This document shows positions 1 through 6,734 of a DNA stretch of 11,929 nt, piece after piece. The notes under the pieces were generated by a model, which saw nothing but the letters and a program-made list of their open reading frames with translations, had not been told where the DNA came from and ran no database searches. The stretch comes from SIAJ01 sp036266155 (GTDB lineage: Bacteria; Planctomycetota; Planctomycetia; Gemmatales; Gemmataceae). Positions within the stretch are counted from its first letter, which is position 1. Every line of letters begins with the position of its first letter. Location of the stretch: positions 1 to 11,929 of the forward strand of contig DATANR010000098.1 in the NCBI GenBank assembly GCA_036266155.1, read 5' to 3'. The position numbers were made by a program, and so were the translations under genes.

Positions 1-77
1 GGTCGAGCTGACGCTCGACCGCCGGCTATTATCTGCGATCCCTCCGGGATCGATGCGACCGAATCGTTACCATTCGG
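1..77. repeat. Cluster of three short inverted repeats at left edge
   Basis: Three small perfect hairpins lie back to back downstream of the minus-strand gene ending at 98. Arms 1-8 and 13-20 (GGTCGAGC/GCTCGACC) have a 4-base loop. Arms 36-42 and 46-52 (CGATCCC/GGGATCG) have a 3-base loop. Arms 59-64 and 72-77 (CCGAAT/ATTCGG) have a 7-base loop. Such GC-rich palindromes between genes are common in planctomycete genomes. They could help end transcription of the minus-strand operon, but none is followed by a T-run, so a terminator role is inference. The cluster may continue beyond the window edge. Confidence 0.6.
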
Positions 78-97
78 CACGAAATGTCCAAAACGCT

Positions 98-448
98 CTA
101 TTTCTGTCGCCGCGGTTTGCGCACCAGAGCGGGCTGTTCGGCAGATAGCCGATCCAAGTATTCACGGATTTGCTCCACAGTCAGGCCATCCAGGCGCTCC
201 TCGGGCGGCAGTTTCTTCATCGCTTCTGCACGCTCGGTGCGTGAGAGTCGTGCAAAGTGCTCGCAAACGAACTGACGATTGAAGTCTTCCATCGTGAATG
301 GCATGGCGCCCCCCCCCTCTTTCTGTAACCTCTCGAGGAGTTCCAAAATCAATCGGCTTGTTTGCTCCGAGCGCTGGCGATACTTCCGGCTTTCCGGGCG
401 GGCGTCAGCTCCAATTTCTCGTTCGGCGATGTTTGTGTTGCCAGTCAT
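98..448 (-). CDS. Small helical planctomycete tail-domain protein, function unknown
   Basis: The gene codes for 116 residues with no signal peptide or membrane segment, so it is probably cytoplasmic. The centre and C-terminus (about residues 49-105: MPFTMEDFNRQFV, then LPPEERLDGLTVEQIREYLDRL) match a motif I know from many planctomycete hypothetical proteins. There it often forms the tail of Rpn/PD-(D/E)XK transposase-related proteins, or stands alone as here. No nuclease domain is present, so no activity is claimed. The basic end (RKPRRQK) is also typical. Start choice: the ATG at 448 overlaps the TGA of the upstream gene as ATGA (445-448), which points to translational coupling and supports the full-length form. 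A second in-frame ATG at 304 (residue 49) begins exactly at the conserved block and follows a G-rich run that could act as a ribosome binding site, so a 68-residue form is possible. Confidence 0.68.
   Translation of the reverse strand: MTGNTNIAEREIGADARPESRKYRQRSEQTSRLILELLERLQKEGGGAMPFTMEDFNRQFVCEHFARLSRTERAEAMKKLPPEERLDGLTVEQIREYLDRLSAEQPALVRKPRRQK
309..317. repeat. Nine-base C/G homopolymer inside a coding region
   Basis: A run of nine C on the plus strand (nine G in the coding sense) encodes the triple glycine at residues 45-47 of the minus-strand gene 98-448. Runs of this length are prone to slippage. A one-base change would shift the frame for translation begun at 448, but not for translation begun at the ATG at 304, just downstream of the run. 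This is the longest homopolymer noticed in the window. Whether it varies in the population cannot be told from one sequence, and a sequencing error is also possible. Confidence 0.8.
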
Positions 449-990
449 TTGGAGCCGGCATGCCCGCTTAAGTCATATCGAATGTCCTTTACCGAGAAAC
501 AACAGATTCGTTCACCTTCCGAATTGCTGTCGTGAGTCTCGCGCGCCCATAACTGAGCAGTGATGCTGTTTACGGCCCGCGTGGGCGGCACGACAGAATT
601 GTCAGTATCGAGACCGCCGAGGCTCACTCTGATAATGTGGATCTCCCATTTCCACTTGCCTTTCTCCCACTCGTGCCGCAAATCACCCTGCACTGCTACG
701 ATTGGGAACCCATCGGCAAACAACTTCCGTTCGCGACAATCGATCAGGTACACTTTTGTCTTGTTCAAAGCCTTTATGATTTCGGTGCCGGCTGGGGCGC
801 CAGCCGTGGTAAAGACTTTTCCAGGATTTGTCTGGAACCAGTCACCAACTCGGAAGGGGCCGAAAACGAACAGCTCTGGACCTGACGCGCGGTCGCCAGC
901 GTTGAGCGATCCGGACTGAACGGCAAGTGTCGCGAGCGCCGCATTCGCCGAAACGACCCCAAGTGCTTGCCGACGACTAATTCTTGCCAT
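445..990 (-). CDS. Tat-signal exported protein of unknown function (181 aa)
   Basis: The protein is not recognised. It opens with MARISRRQALGV followed by an alanine-rich hydrophobic stretch ending near LNA-GD (about residue 31), which looks like a twin-arginine (Tat) signal peptide with cleavage around residue 31. The mature part of about 150 residues holds aromatic-rich strands (FGPFRVGDWF; KWKWEIHIIRV), suggesting a small beta-rich domain. Three cysteines occur, two of them adjacent (ERICCF), without a heme or metal-binding pattern. The reading frame stays open upstream to an ATG at 1164. The start at 990 is preferred because GGAGG (996-1000 in the minus sense) lies 5 bases before it and the Tat motif then sits at the N-terminus. 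It is the first gene of a two-gene operon and overlaps the next gene by 4 bases. Its codons seem less GC-rich than those of the genes to the right, by eye only. Confidence 0.66.
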   Translation of the reverse strand: MARISRRQALGVVSANAALATLAVQSGSLNAGDRASGPELFVFGPFRVGDWFQTNPGKVFTTAGAPAGTEIIKALNKTKVYLIDCRERKLFADGFPIVAVQGDLRHEWEKGKWKWEIHIIRVSLGGLDTDNSVVPPTRAVNSITAQLWARETHDSNSEGERICCFSVKDIRYDLSGHAGSK

Positions 991-1224
991 CGCATCCTCC
1001 CTCGTCGAATTGGTAAGTATGCTGACCAACGCCACCGCTCCAAGCACCGCGCCGGCGTTACAAGACCTCCCTGGCATTATGCTTGGCAGTGCCTTCATTC
1101 TGCTTGCTGGCCATTCTATTCCTCTGACTGGAACCGTGCCGCCGCTCGCATGAATCCACCGCAAACACGGCCAAATCGCCGCGCGGCTCTACCCTCTACT
1201 CTGCGTCCGTCTCCGGAAGACACC
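991..1224. promoter_or_regulatory. Divergent intergenic region between the Tat protein and Kelch operons
   Basis: The 234-base gap separates divergently transcribed genes starting at 990 (minus) and 1225 (plus), so it should hold promoters for both. Ribosome binding sites that fix the starts are visible: GGAGG at 996-1000 in the minus sense, and GGAAG at 1215-1219, 5 bases before the plus ATG. Both reading frames run open through the gap (plus from 967, minus to 1164), but neither extension has signal-peptide logic. I could not identify convincing -35/-10 boxes. Confidence 0.4.
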
Positions 1225-3462
1225 ATGCATTACTTCCCTCTCCTCCTGCTGCTGGCGGCGAACACCTGGGTGAAGACCGACGCGGTGATCGAGGGGCAGC
1301 GCTGGGATGTGCCGGTGGGCTACGATCCGGCGGCGCAGCGGTTCCTGGTGCTCGGCGGCCGCACGGCCTGGGCAGACTACAAGAAACCCCGGCCCTATGA
1401 CGTGTTGTCATTCGATGCGAGCGGCCGATGGCGCAATGAATTGCCGAACAGCGTCAACTGGGGGCCGGAGTTTGGGCCGGTGACCGCGCCGGCGTGGAAG
1501 AGCGAGTATTGGGGCTTCACCGATGTGGCCGGCAACACGCGGCCAAACTGGACCATCTACGGCACCTTTTCGCTCGGCCAGAAATACGACTACGATCCCG
1601 ATACGAAGGCGTTTTACTTCTATGCCGGCGGCAGCACATTCCGCTACGATCCGGCGAAACGCGAGTGGAAGGACCTGGCGCCCGCGACCAGCCCGCAATC
1701 GCTCGGCGGCATCCTGCTTTGGTCGTCGATGTGTTATGACCGGTCGGCCAAGAAGTTCGTCCTTTTTGGCGGCGGCAACATCCAGACCGAGCGCGGCGAC
1801 GCGGGCACTTGGACTTATTCGCCTGCCGACAACAAGTGGGAGCAGGTGAAGACCGAACGCCAGCCGCCGGCACGGGCAAATTCGCGACTCGCGTACGATT
1901 CCGTCAACAAGAAGGTCGTGCTGTTCGGCGGCGACCGGCTCAGCGAACTCATTGCGGACACCTGGGTGTTCGACACGGCGACCGGAACCTGGGATGAGCG
2001 CAAGCCCACGGTGAGTCCGTCGCCGCGCGGCGGACACGCGTTGCTCTGGTTGCCCAAGGCGAAGAAGCTGTTGCTCATCGGGGGGTACACCTACACCTCG
2101 ACCGCCGAATATGTTGCTTCGCTCTATCGGCCGCTGCCGCTCGAAGCTTGGACATATGACGTTGCGGCCAACCGCTGGGAATTGGTGGCGAACTGGGAGA
2201 AGCCGGCCGAGTTTCCGGTTGGGCGATCGAACTTCTTCCTGTCGGCCGCGGTCGACGACAACGACACGGTATTGTTGCTGGACGCGCAAAACCGAGCGTG
2301 GACCTGTTCGTTTGACATCACGAAGGCCAATGCGACGGCGACCGAGAAGCATGGCATCAAACCCGGCGAGGTCGTTCGGCGGACCGGCTCGCACGATCCG
2401 GCGTGGTATCGCGACGGCGTGCCGGCGGCCGACCCGGTCAAGGTCGCAGCCGAGTTGAAGGAATTGCCGGCGAATCGTTGGGTCGTTCGGCCGACGCCGC
2501 GGCGGCCGCTCATGAACATGGACTGGGGCTCAGCCGTTTTCGATGTCGGCCGCGACCAGATCGTCCGCTTCTCCGGCGGACACTCGGCGTATAGCGGCAC
2601 CGCCCCGCAGGTCTACGACGTGAAGACCGATCGCTATTCCATTCCGTTCGCGCCGGAGTATCCGCTCGAATACGTGTACAGCAACGACCAGGTGCATGGC
2701 GAATGGAGTTTTCGCAGCAACCCGTGGATGACGGGCCACACCTACAAGTCCACCGGCTACGATCCGAACCTGAAGGCGTTCGTGTTCGCTCCGCATGAGT
2801 ACACCTACTTCTTCGATCCGGACGCGGGCAAGTGGTCGCGGTCGCCCGAGAAGAATCCGTATCGCCAAAACTTCTACGTGACGACCGTGTGTGCAACTCC
2901 GGCCGGCGCGATCGTGTGGGCCGATCCGCGGCAGGGTGACAAGGGCGGGTTGTGGCGGCTCGATGCCGAAACACGAACGTGGAAGCCATTGCCGTTGAAG
3001 GGCGAGTTGCCGAGCAAGACTGCGGATCAGCACGGCATGGCTCACGACACGAAGCGTGATCGCTTGCTATTGTTCAGCGACAACGGACCGAAGAAGGGCA
3101 ACGTCGCGGAGTACAACTTCAAGACCGGCGAAGCAAGGTGGCTCGACCCGGCAGGCATGGCCAAGGCCCTAGTCCATTGCCGCGAGACCGTGTTTTTGCC
3201 AGAAGCCGATCTCGTTTTGATCGGCGGCCGTGTCAAGGACGAAGCCGGCTGGCGTTGGCTGGCCTATGATTGTGCCGCGAACGCGTGGGTCACCATCGAG
3301 TTGCCCGGCGACGATCCAGTGGGCAAAGCCGGTTCGTTCAACAACTCGATGGGCCTGATGTACGATCCGGCCCGCAAGCTGATCTGGGTGGTCGGCCAGC
3401 ATAGTGAGGTTTATGCGCTGCGGCTCGATATGAAGACGGCACGGGTTGCGCCGCTGAAGTGA
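1225..3462 (+). CDS. Secreted Kelch-repeat (galactose-oxidase-like propeller) protein, probably two propellers
   Basis: The 745-residue protein has a short hydrophobic N-terminus (MHYFPLLLLLAANT), consistent with Sec export. Kelch-like units recur, each with a pattern such as YDxxxxxxVLFGG followed by a W or YD turn: about residues 33-45, 123-136, 171-183, 224-236 and 275-287 in the first half, and 439-452, 511-524, 607-619 and 658-668 in the second. The two sets are joined by a linker around 365-425, which suggests two propellers. No Cys-Tyr radical site or catalytic domain of galactose oxidase is evident, so a binding or scaffold role is more likely than oxidation, though this is inference. 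The frame is open from 967, but the ATG at 1225 has GGAAG 5 bases upstream and gives a proper signal peptide. It is first in a four-gene operon, and the next start is 9 bases after its stop. Confidence 0.82.
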   Translation: MHYFPLLLLLAANTWVKTDAVIEGQRWDVPVGYDPAAQRFLVLGGRTAWADYKKPRPYDVLSFDASGRWRNELPNSVNWGPEFGPVTAPAWKSEYWGFTDVAGNTRPNWTIYGTFSLGQKYDYDPDTKAFYFYAGGSTFRYDPAKREWKDLAPATSPQSLGGILLWSSMCYDRSAKKFVLFGGGNIQTERGDAGTWTYSPADNKWEQVKTERQPPARANSRLAYDSVNKKVVLFGGDRLSELIADTWVFDTATGTWDERKPTVSPSPRGGHALLWLPKAKKLLLIGGYTYTSTAEYVASLYRPLPLEAWTYDVAANRWELVANWEKPAEFPVGRSNFFLSAAVDDNDTVLLLDAQNRAWTCSFDITKANATATEKHGIKPGEVVRRTGSHDPAWYRDGVPAADPVKVAAELKELPANRWVVRPTPRRPLMNMDWGSAVFDVGRDQIVRFSGGHSAYSGTAPQVYDVKTDRYSIPFAPEYPLEYVYSNDQVHGEWSFRSNPWMTGHTYKSTGYDPNLKAFVFAPHEYTYFFDPDAGKWSRSPEKNPYRQNFYVTTVCATPAGAIVWADPRQGDKGGLWRLDAETRTWKPLPLKGELPSKTADQHGMAHDTKRDRLLLFSDNGPKKGNVAEYNFKTGEARWLDPAGMAKALVHCRETVFLPEADLVLIGGRVKDEAGWRWLAYDCAANAWVTIELPGDDPVGKAGSFNNSMGLMYDPARKLIWVVGQHSEVYALRLDMKTARVAPLK

Positions 3463-3471
3463 AGGACCATT

Positions 3472-4485
3472 ATGAAACCGGCCCTCCTCATGCTCCTCGT
3501 CGCCACGTCATCGGCCTTCGGCCAGTGGCAAGTGCAAACGATCAAGACGGACGCGGACTTCCGTGGCCTGTGCGCGGTCTCCGCGAAGGTCGCCTGGGTC
3601 AGTGGCACGAAGGGCACCTTCGGTCGGACGATCGATGGCGGCGCGACCTGGACGGTCGGCCACGTGCCCGATGCGGATAAGCTCGACCTCCGCGATGTCA
3701 AAGCGTTTAGTGAAGACGCTGCTTACTTGATGAGCGCCGGGCCAGGCGAGGAGTCGCGCATCTTCAAGACGACCGACGGCGGCAAGACGTGGGCGCTGCA
3801 GTTCAAGAATGCCGAGCCAAAGGGGTTCTTCGACGCGATGGCCTTCTGGGACGAGAAGCACGGCATCGCGTTGAGCGATCCAATCGACGGTCGATTTCAC
3901 CTGATCGTGACCGACGACGGCGGCGCGCAGTGGGCGGCACTGCCGGAGAAGAGCCGACTGACCGCCCTACCAAACGAAGGCGTGTTCGCAGCCAGCGGCA
4001 CGTGCCTGATCGCGCGCGGCGATAACGACGTCTGGTTCGTCACGGGCGGCGCCAAGAAAGCACGCGTGCTTCATTCGGCGGATCGCGGCAACTCGTGGGC
4101 AATCGTCGATGCGCCGCTCGTTGCCGGAGTCGAATCGGCCGGCATCTTCTCGATCGCCTTCCGCGACAAAGATCACGGCATCATCGTCGGCGGCGACTAT
4201 AAGAAGCCGGATGACCAGGTCGCGACCACGGCTATTACGGCCGACGGCGGCAAGACGTGGGGCCTTGTCGCGAAGCCGCTGCCGTACCGCTCCGCGGTCG
4301 TGTGGGCGAAGGATCGCTGGGTCGCCGTCGGCACGTCGGGGTCCGATGTTTCCCTGGACGACGGCATCACGTGGAAGCCACTCGATCAAGAAAAATACAA
4401 CGCCGTCGCCTTTGCCGCGAGCGGCGACGGCTGGGCCGTCGGGCCGAAAGGGCGGATCGCTCGTTTCATCCGCGTGGATAAATAA
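3472..4485 (+). CDS. Secreted Asp-box beta-propeller (BNR/Ycf48-like) protein
   Basis: The 337-residue protein has a clear Sec signal peptide (MKPALLMLLVATSSAFG, cleavage near residue 17). Six Asp-box motifs of the S/T-x-D-x-G-x-x-W type are spaced along it: RTIDGGATW (52-60), KTTDGGKTW (99-107), VTDDGGAQW (146-154), HSADRGNSW (201-209), ITADGGKTW (255-263) and VSLDDGITW (293-301). These mark the blades of a six- or seven-bladed propeller of the sialidase/Ycf48 superfamily. Relatives are often named 'oxidoreductase' or 'photosystem assembly factor-like' in genome annotation. Neither name is justified here: no cofactor site is visible and the organism type is not photosynthetic. AAGGA at 3462-3466 lies 5 bases before the ATG. 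It is the second gene of the operon, and its role is unknown, probably binding a ligand outside the cytoplasm. Confidence 0.84.
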   Translation: MKPALLMLLVATSSAFGQWQVQTIKTDADFRGLCAVSAKVAWVSGTKGTFGRTIDGGATWTVGHVPDADKLDLRDVKAFSEDAAYLMSAGPGEESRIFKTTDGGKTWALQFKNAEPKGFFDAMAFWDEKHGIALSDPIDGRFHLIVTDDGGAQWAALPEKSRLTALPNEGVFAASGTCLIARGDNDVWFVTGGAKKARVLHSADRGNSWAIVDAPLVAGVESAGIFSIAFRDKDHGIIVGGDYKKPDDQVATTAITADGGKTWGLVAKPLPYRSAVVWAKDRWVAVGTSGSDVSLDDGITWKPLDQEKYNAVAFAASGDGWAVGPKGRIARFIRVDK

Positions 4486-4512
4486 CCTCTCAACCAACAA
4501 GGCCGATTCATT

Positions 4513-5772
4513 ATGGCTGAAATTACACGCCGTTCGTTCGTCAAATCTTCCGTGGCTTTCGCCAGTACCACCGCGTTGCTCAGCAACGTGCTCCACGCCG
4601 AGCCGAAGGATGGCCCGCTGCTCGCGTACGTCGGCACCTTCAGCTCGCCGCTCGGCGACGTGTTGCCGACACAAGTGGATCTGCCGCCCGGCAACGGTCG
4701 CGGCATCCACATCTTCCAGGTCGATCGCGACACGGGCGCGATGACGGCGATTGGCACTTTTGATTTGGGAACCAGCCCCAGCTGCCTCGCGATCGACGCG
4801 GCCGGCACGCGGCTCTACTCCGCCAACGAGACTGATCGCGTTGGCAAAGACAAGGAAGGCAGCGTCAGCGCTTTCGCCATCGATCGCACGGATGGCAAGC
4901 TGAAGCTGCTCAACACGGTCCGCTCGGGCGGGGCCGGGCCGACCTACATCAGCATTCATCCGTCCGGGAAATTCGTGCTCGTCGCCAACTACTTTGGCGG
5001 CTCGATTGCCGTGTTGCCAATCGTCGAAGAGGGCCGCCTGGGCGAGCCCATGGACGTCAAGCTGCCTGAAGGCAAGATCGGGCCGACGAAGGCGACACAC
5101 GCGCCGAAGGGCAGCTTCGCGATCAGCGGCCACGACCGCACGCACGCGCACATGATCCAGGCCGATCCAGCCGGCAAGTTCGTGTGCCACGCCGACCTCG
5201 GTCTCGACAAGGTCTTTATCTGGAAGTTTGATGCAGCCAAGGGCACGCTAACCGCCAACGATCCGCCGGCCATTTCTGTGCCACCGGGCGACGGGCCGCG
5301 GCACTTCCACTTTCATCCGAACGGCAAGTGGTTCTACTGCATCCAAGAAGAAGGCTCGACCGTCGTGCGGTTCGACTACGACGCCGACACCGGTCGCCTC
5401 ACGGAACGGCAGACGATCTCGACGCTGCCCGCCGGATTCACGGGCAGCAATTTCTGCTCGGAAATCCTGGTGTCGAGCGACGGCAAGTACGTCTACGTCG
5501 GCAATCGCCTGCACGACAGCATTGGCATCTTTTCGGTCGGCGCCGGCGGCGAGTTGAAGTACGTCGGCGAAGAATGGACGCGCGGCAATTATCCGCGCAG
5601 CTTCACCTTCGATCCGACTGGCGGATTCCTCTTCTGCTGCAATCAGCGGAGTGACAATTTGGCCGTCTTCCGCGTCGACACCAAGACCGGCGGTCTGACA
5701 TTCACCAGTCACTACGCTCCCGTCGGCAATCCATCACACATCGCCTTCCTCGATCTTGGAAAGAAGGGTTAA
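4513..5772 (+). CDS. Tat-exported lactonase family protein, seven-bladed propeller (Pgl-like, PF10282 type)
   Basis: The 419-residue protein begins MAEITRRSFVKSS, a twin-arginine motif, with a hydrophobic stretch ending LHA-EP (cleavage near residue 29), so it is probably exported folded by Tat. The rest matches the lactonase/6-phosphogluconolactonase propeller family: LAYVGTF (37-43), GPTYISIHPSGKFVLVANY (142-160), HMIQADPAGKFVCHADLGLDKV (213-234), GPRHFHFHPNGKW (261-273), DGKYVYVGNRLHDSI (323-337) and NPSHIAFL (406-413). E. coli Pgl of this fold hydrolyses 6-phosphogluconolactone in the cytoplasm. An exported form is more likely to meet non-phosphorylated sugar lactones or to have another role, so the substrate is open. 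It is the third gene of the operon, 27 bases after the previous stop and 5 bases before the next start. Its ribosome site is weak (AAGG at 4499-4502), so coupling to upstream translation may matter. Confidence 0.88.
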   Translation: MAEITRRSFVKSSVAFASTTALLSNVLHAEPKDGPLLAYVGTFSSPLGDVLPTQVDLPPGNGRGIHIFQVDRDTGAMTAIGTFDLGTSPSCLAIDAAGTRLYSANETDRVGKDKEGSVSAFAIDRTDGKLKLLNTVRSGGAGPTYISIHPSGKFVLVANYFGGSIAVLPIVEEGRLGEPMDVKLPEGKIGPTKATHAPKGSFAISGHDRTHAHMIQADPAGKFVCHADLGLDKVFIWKFDAAKGTLTANDPPAISVPPGDGPRHFHFHPNGKWFYCIQEEGSTVVRFDYDADTGRLTERQTISTLPAGFTGSNFCSEILVSSDGKYVYVGNRLHDSIGIFSVGAGGELKYVGEEWTRGNYPRSFTFDPTGGFLFCCNQRSDNLAVFRVDTKTGGLTFTSHYAPVGNPSHIAFLDLGKKG

Positions 5773-5777
5773 GCATT

Positions 5778-6632
5778 ATGTGCCGTTTGGTGGTTTTGCC
5801 ACTGGCATTCACGGTACTCGTCGGCGTAACGCCGCGTTCAGGCGCCGACGAGAAGCTGGCGGGCATCGCGTGTCGCTCCGTACATCTTGGCTACACGGCA
5901 CCCGAAGGCACGGCGTTCTTTAACGAGGCCAGCGTCGAAACCTCGGCGCCGGGGACATACTTCTGCGCCATCGGCTGGAACAAGGGCTACTTCGGCATCC
6001 AGGAACTGGGCAACGGCAAAAAGGTGGTCATCTTTTCGGTTTGGGATTCGAATCAGAACAATCCAAAGGCGGTCGACGAAGATTTGCGCGTCAAGCTGCT
6101 GCACAAGGACGACAAGGTGCGCATCGGTCGCTTCGGCGGCGAGGGCACTGGCGGGCAATCGTTCCTCGACTTCGACTGGAAAGTCGGTGCGACTTATCGC
6201 TTCCTCGTGACTGCGAAGATCGACGGCAAGCGCACGGAGTATGCCGGCTGCTTCCGCGAGCCGGACGCGAAGGAGTGGCGGCACCTCGTCACGTTTTCGA
6301 CGATCACCGGCGGCAAGAACCTGAGCGGGTACTATTCGTTTGTCGAAGATTTCAAGCGCGACAAGGTGTCCGCGACCAAGGCACGCACGGCTCTTTACGG
6401 TAACGCCTGGATCAAGTCGACCAAGAACGAATGGGAGCCGGTCACCCAGGCCCGCTTCACCGGCGACTCGAATCCGGCGACGAACATCAACGCGGGCATC
6501 AAGGACGGCAAGTTCTTCCTGGCGACCGGCGGTGAGACCAAGAACGCGGACACCAAGTTGAATGAGAAGATGCAACTTCCAACAGAGGTTAAGCGGACGC
6601 GGCCGGAGGTGTTGGACGCGTTTGCGAAATAA
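5778..6632 (+). CDS. Secreted DUF3472 domain protein
   Basis: The 284-residue protein has an N-terminal hydrophobic signal (MCRLVVLPLAFTVLVGV, cleavage near SGA-DE, about residue 23). The body matches the DUF3472 family: WNKGYFGIQELGNGKKVVIFSVWD (67-90), RFGGEGTGGQSFLDFDWKVGATYRFLV (118-144), TEYAGCF (153-159) and WRHLVTFST (167-175). Members are extracellular, beta-rich proteins of unknown biochemical function, and some are fused to or adjacent to carbohydrate-binding or glycoside hydrolase domains. Secretion and a carbohydrate-linked setting fit, but no catalytic residues can be named. The start lies 5 bases after the lactonase stop, with GAAGGG at 5763-5768 as the ribosome site inside the end of the upstream gene. 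It is the last gene of the operon, followed by a long hairpin at 6649-6721. Confidence 0.82.
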   Translation: MCRLVVLPLAFTVLVGVTPRSGADEKLAGIACRSVHLGYTAPEGTAFFNEASVETSAPGTYFCAIGWNKGYFGIQELGNGKKVVIFSVWDSNQNNPKAVDEDLRVKLLHKDDKVRIGRFGGEGTGGQSFLDFDWKVGATYRFLVTAKIDGKRTEYAGCFREPDAKEWRHLVTFSTITGGKNLSGYYSFVEDFKRDKVSATKARTALYGNAWIKSTKNEWEPVTQARFTGDSNPATNINAGIKDGKFFLATGGETKNADTKLNEKMQLPTEVKRTRPEVLDAFAK

Positions 6633-6648
6633 TACCAACTCAGCGATC

Positions 6649-6721
6649 AAGGCGAGCGTCGCGGCGTAAGCCCGGCGTGCGGGAGACTGACACGTCGGGC
6701 TTACGCCTCGACGCTCGCCTT
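6649..6721. terminator. Long 31-base inverted repeat between convergent genes
   Basis: Arm 6649-6679 (begins AAGGCGAGCGTC) is the reverse complement of arm 6691-6721 except at two positions, with an 11-base loop (6680-6690). One of the two differences is a G/T that would still pair as wobble in plus-strand RNA. It lies 16 bases after the DUF3472 stop and 13 bases beyond the stop of the convergent minus-strand gene, so it could end transcription from both sides. There is no T-run directly after the stem in the plus direction. From memory, sequences like GGCGTAAGCCCGACG are a widespread intergenic repeat in planctomycetes, so it may be a dispersed palindromic element as much as a dedicated terminator. 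Confidence 0.72.
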
Positions 6722-6734
6722 CGCCACCAAGTCT

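Noticed and set aside
991..1164. N-terminal extension of the Tat-signal protein to an ATG at 1164
   Set aside because: The start at 990 has a strong Shine-Dalgarno sequence and puts the twin-arginine motif at the N-terminus.
967..1224. N-terminal extension of the Kelch protein from an ATG at 967
   Set aside because: It would overlap the start of the divergent Tat-signal gene and bury the signal peptide; the ATG at 1225 has a ribosome site and gives a proper export signal.
1408..2394. Antisense open frame (328 codons) opposite the Kelch gene
   Set aside because: It is an arginine-rich shadow of the Kelch coding sequence, without ribosome site or motif.
3967..5190. Antisense open frame (407 codons) across the BNR and lactonase genes
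   Set aside because: It spans two well-supported plus-strand genes and their junction, has low-complexity composition and no recognisable motif.
5838..6650. Antisense open frame opposite the DUF3472 gene
   Set aside because: The DUF3472 motifs and signal peptide on the plus strand are clear; the antisense product has no family features.
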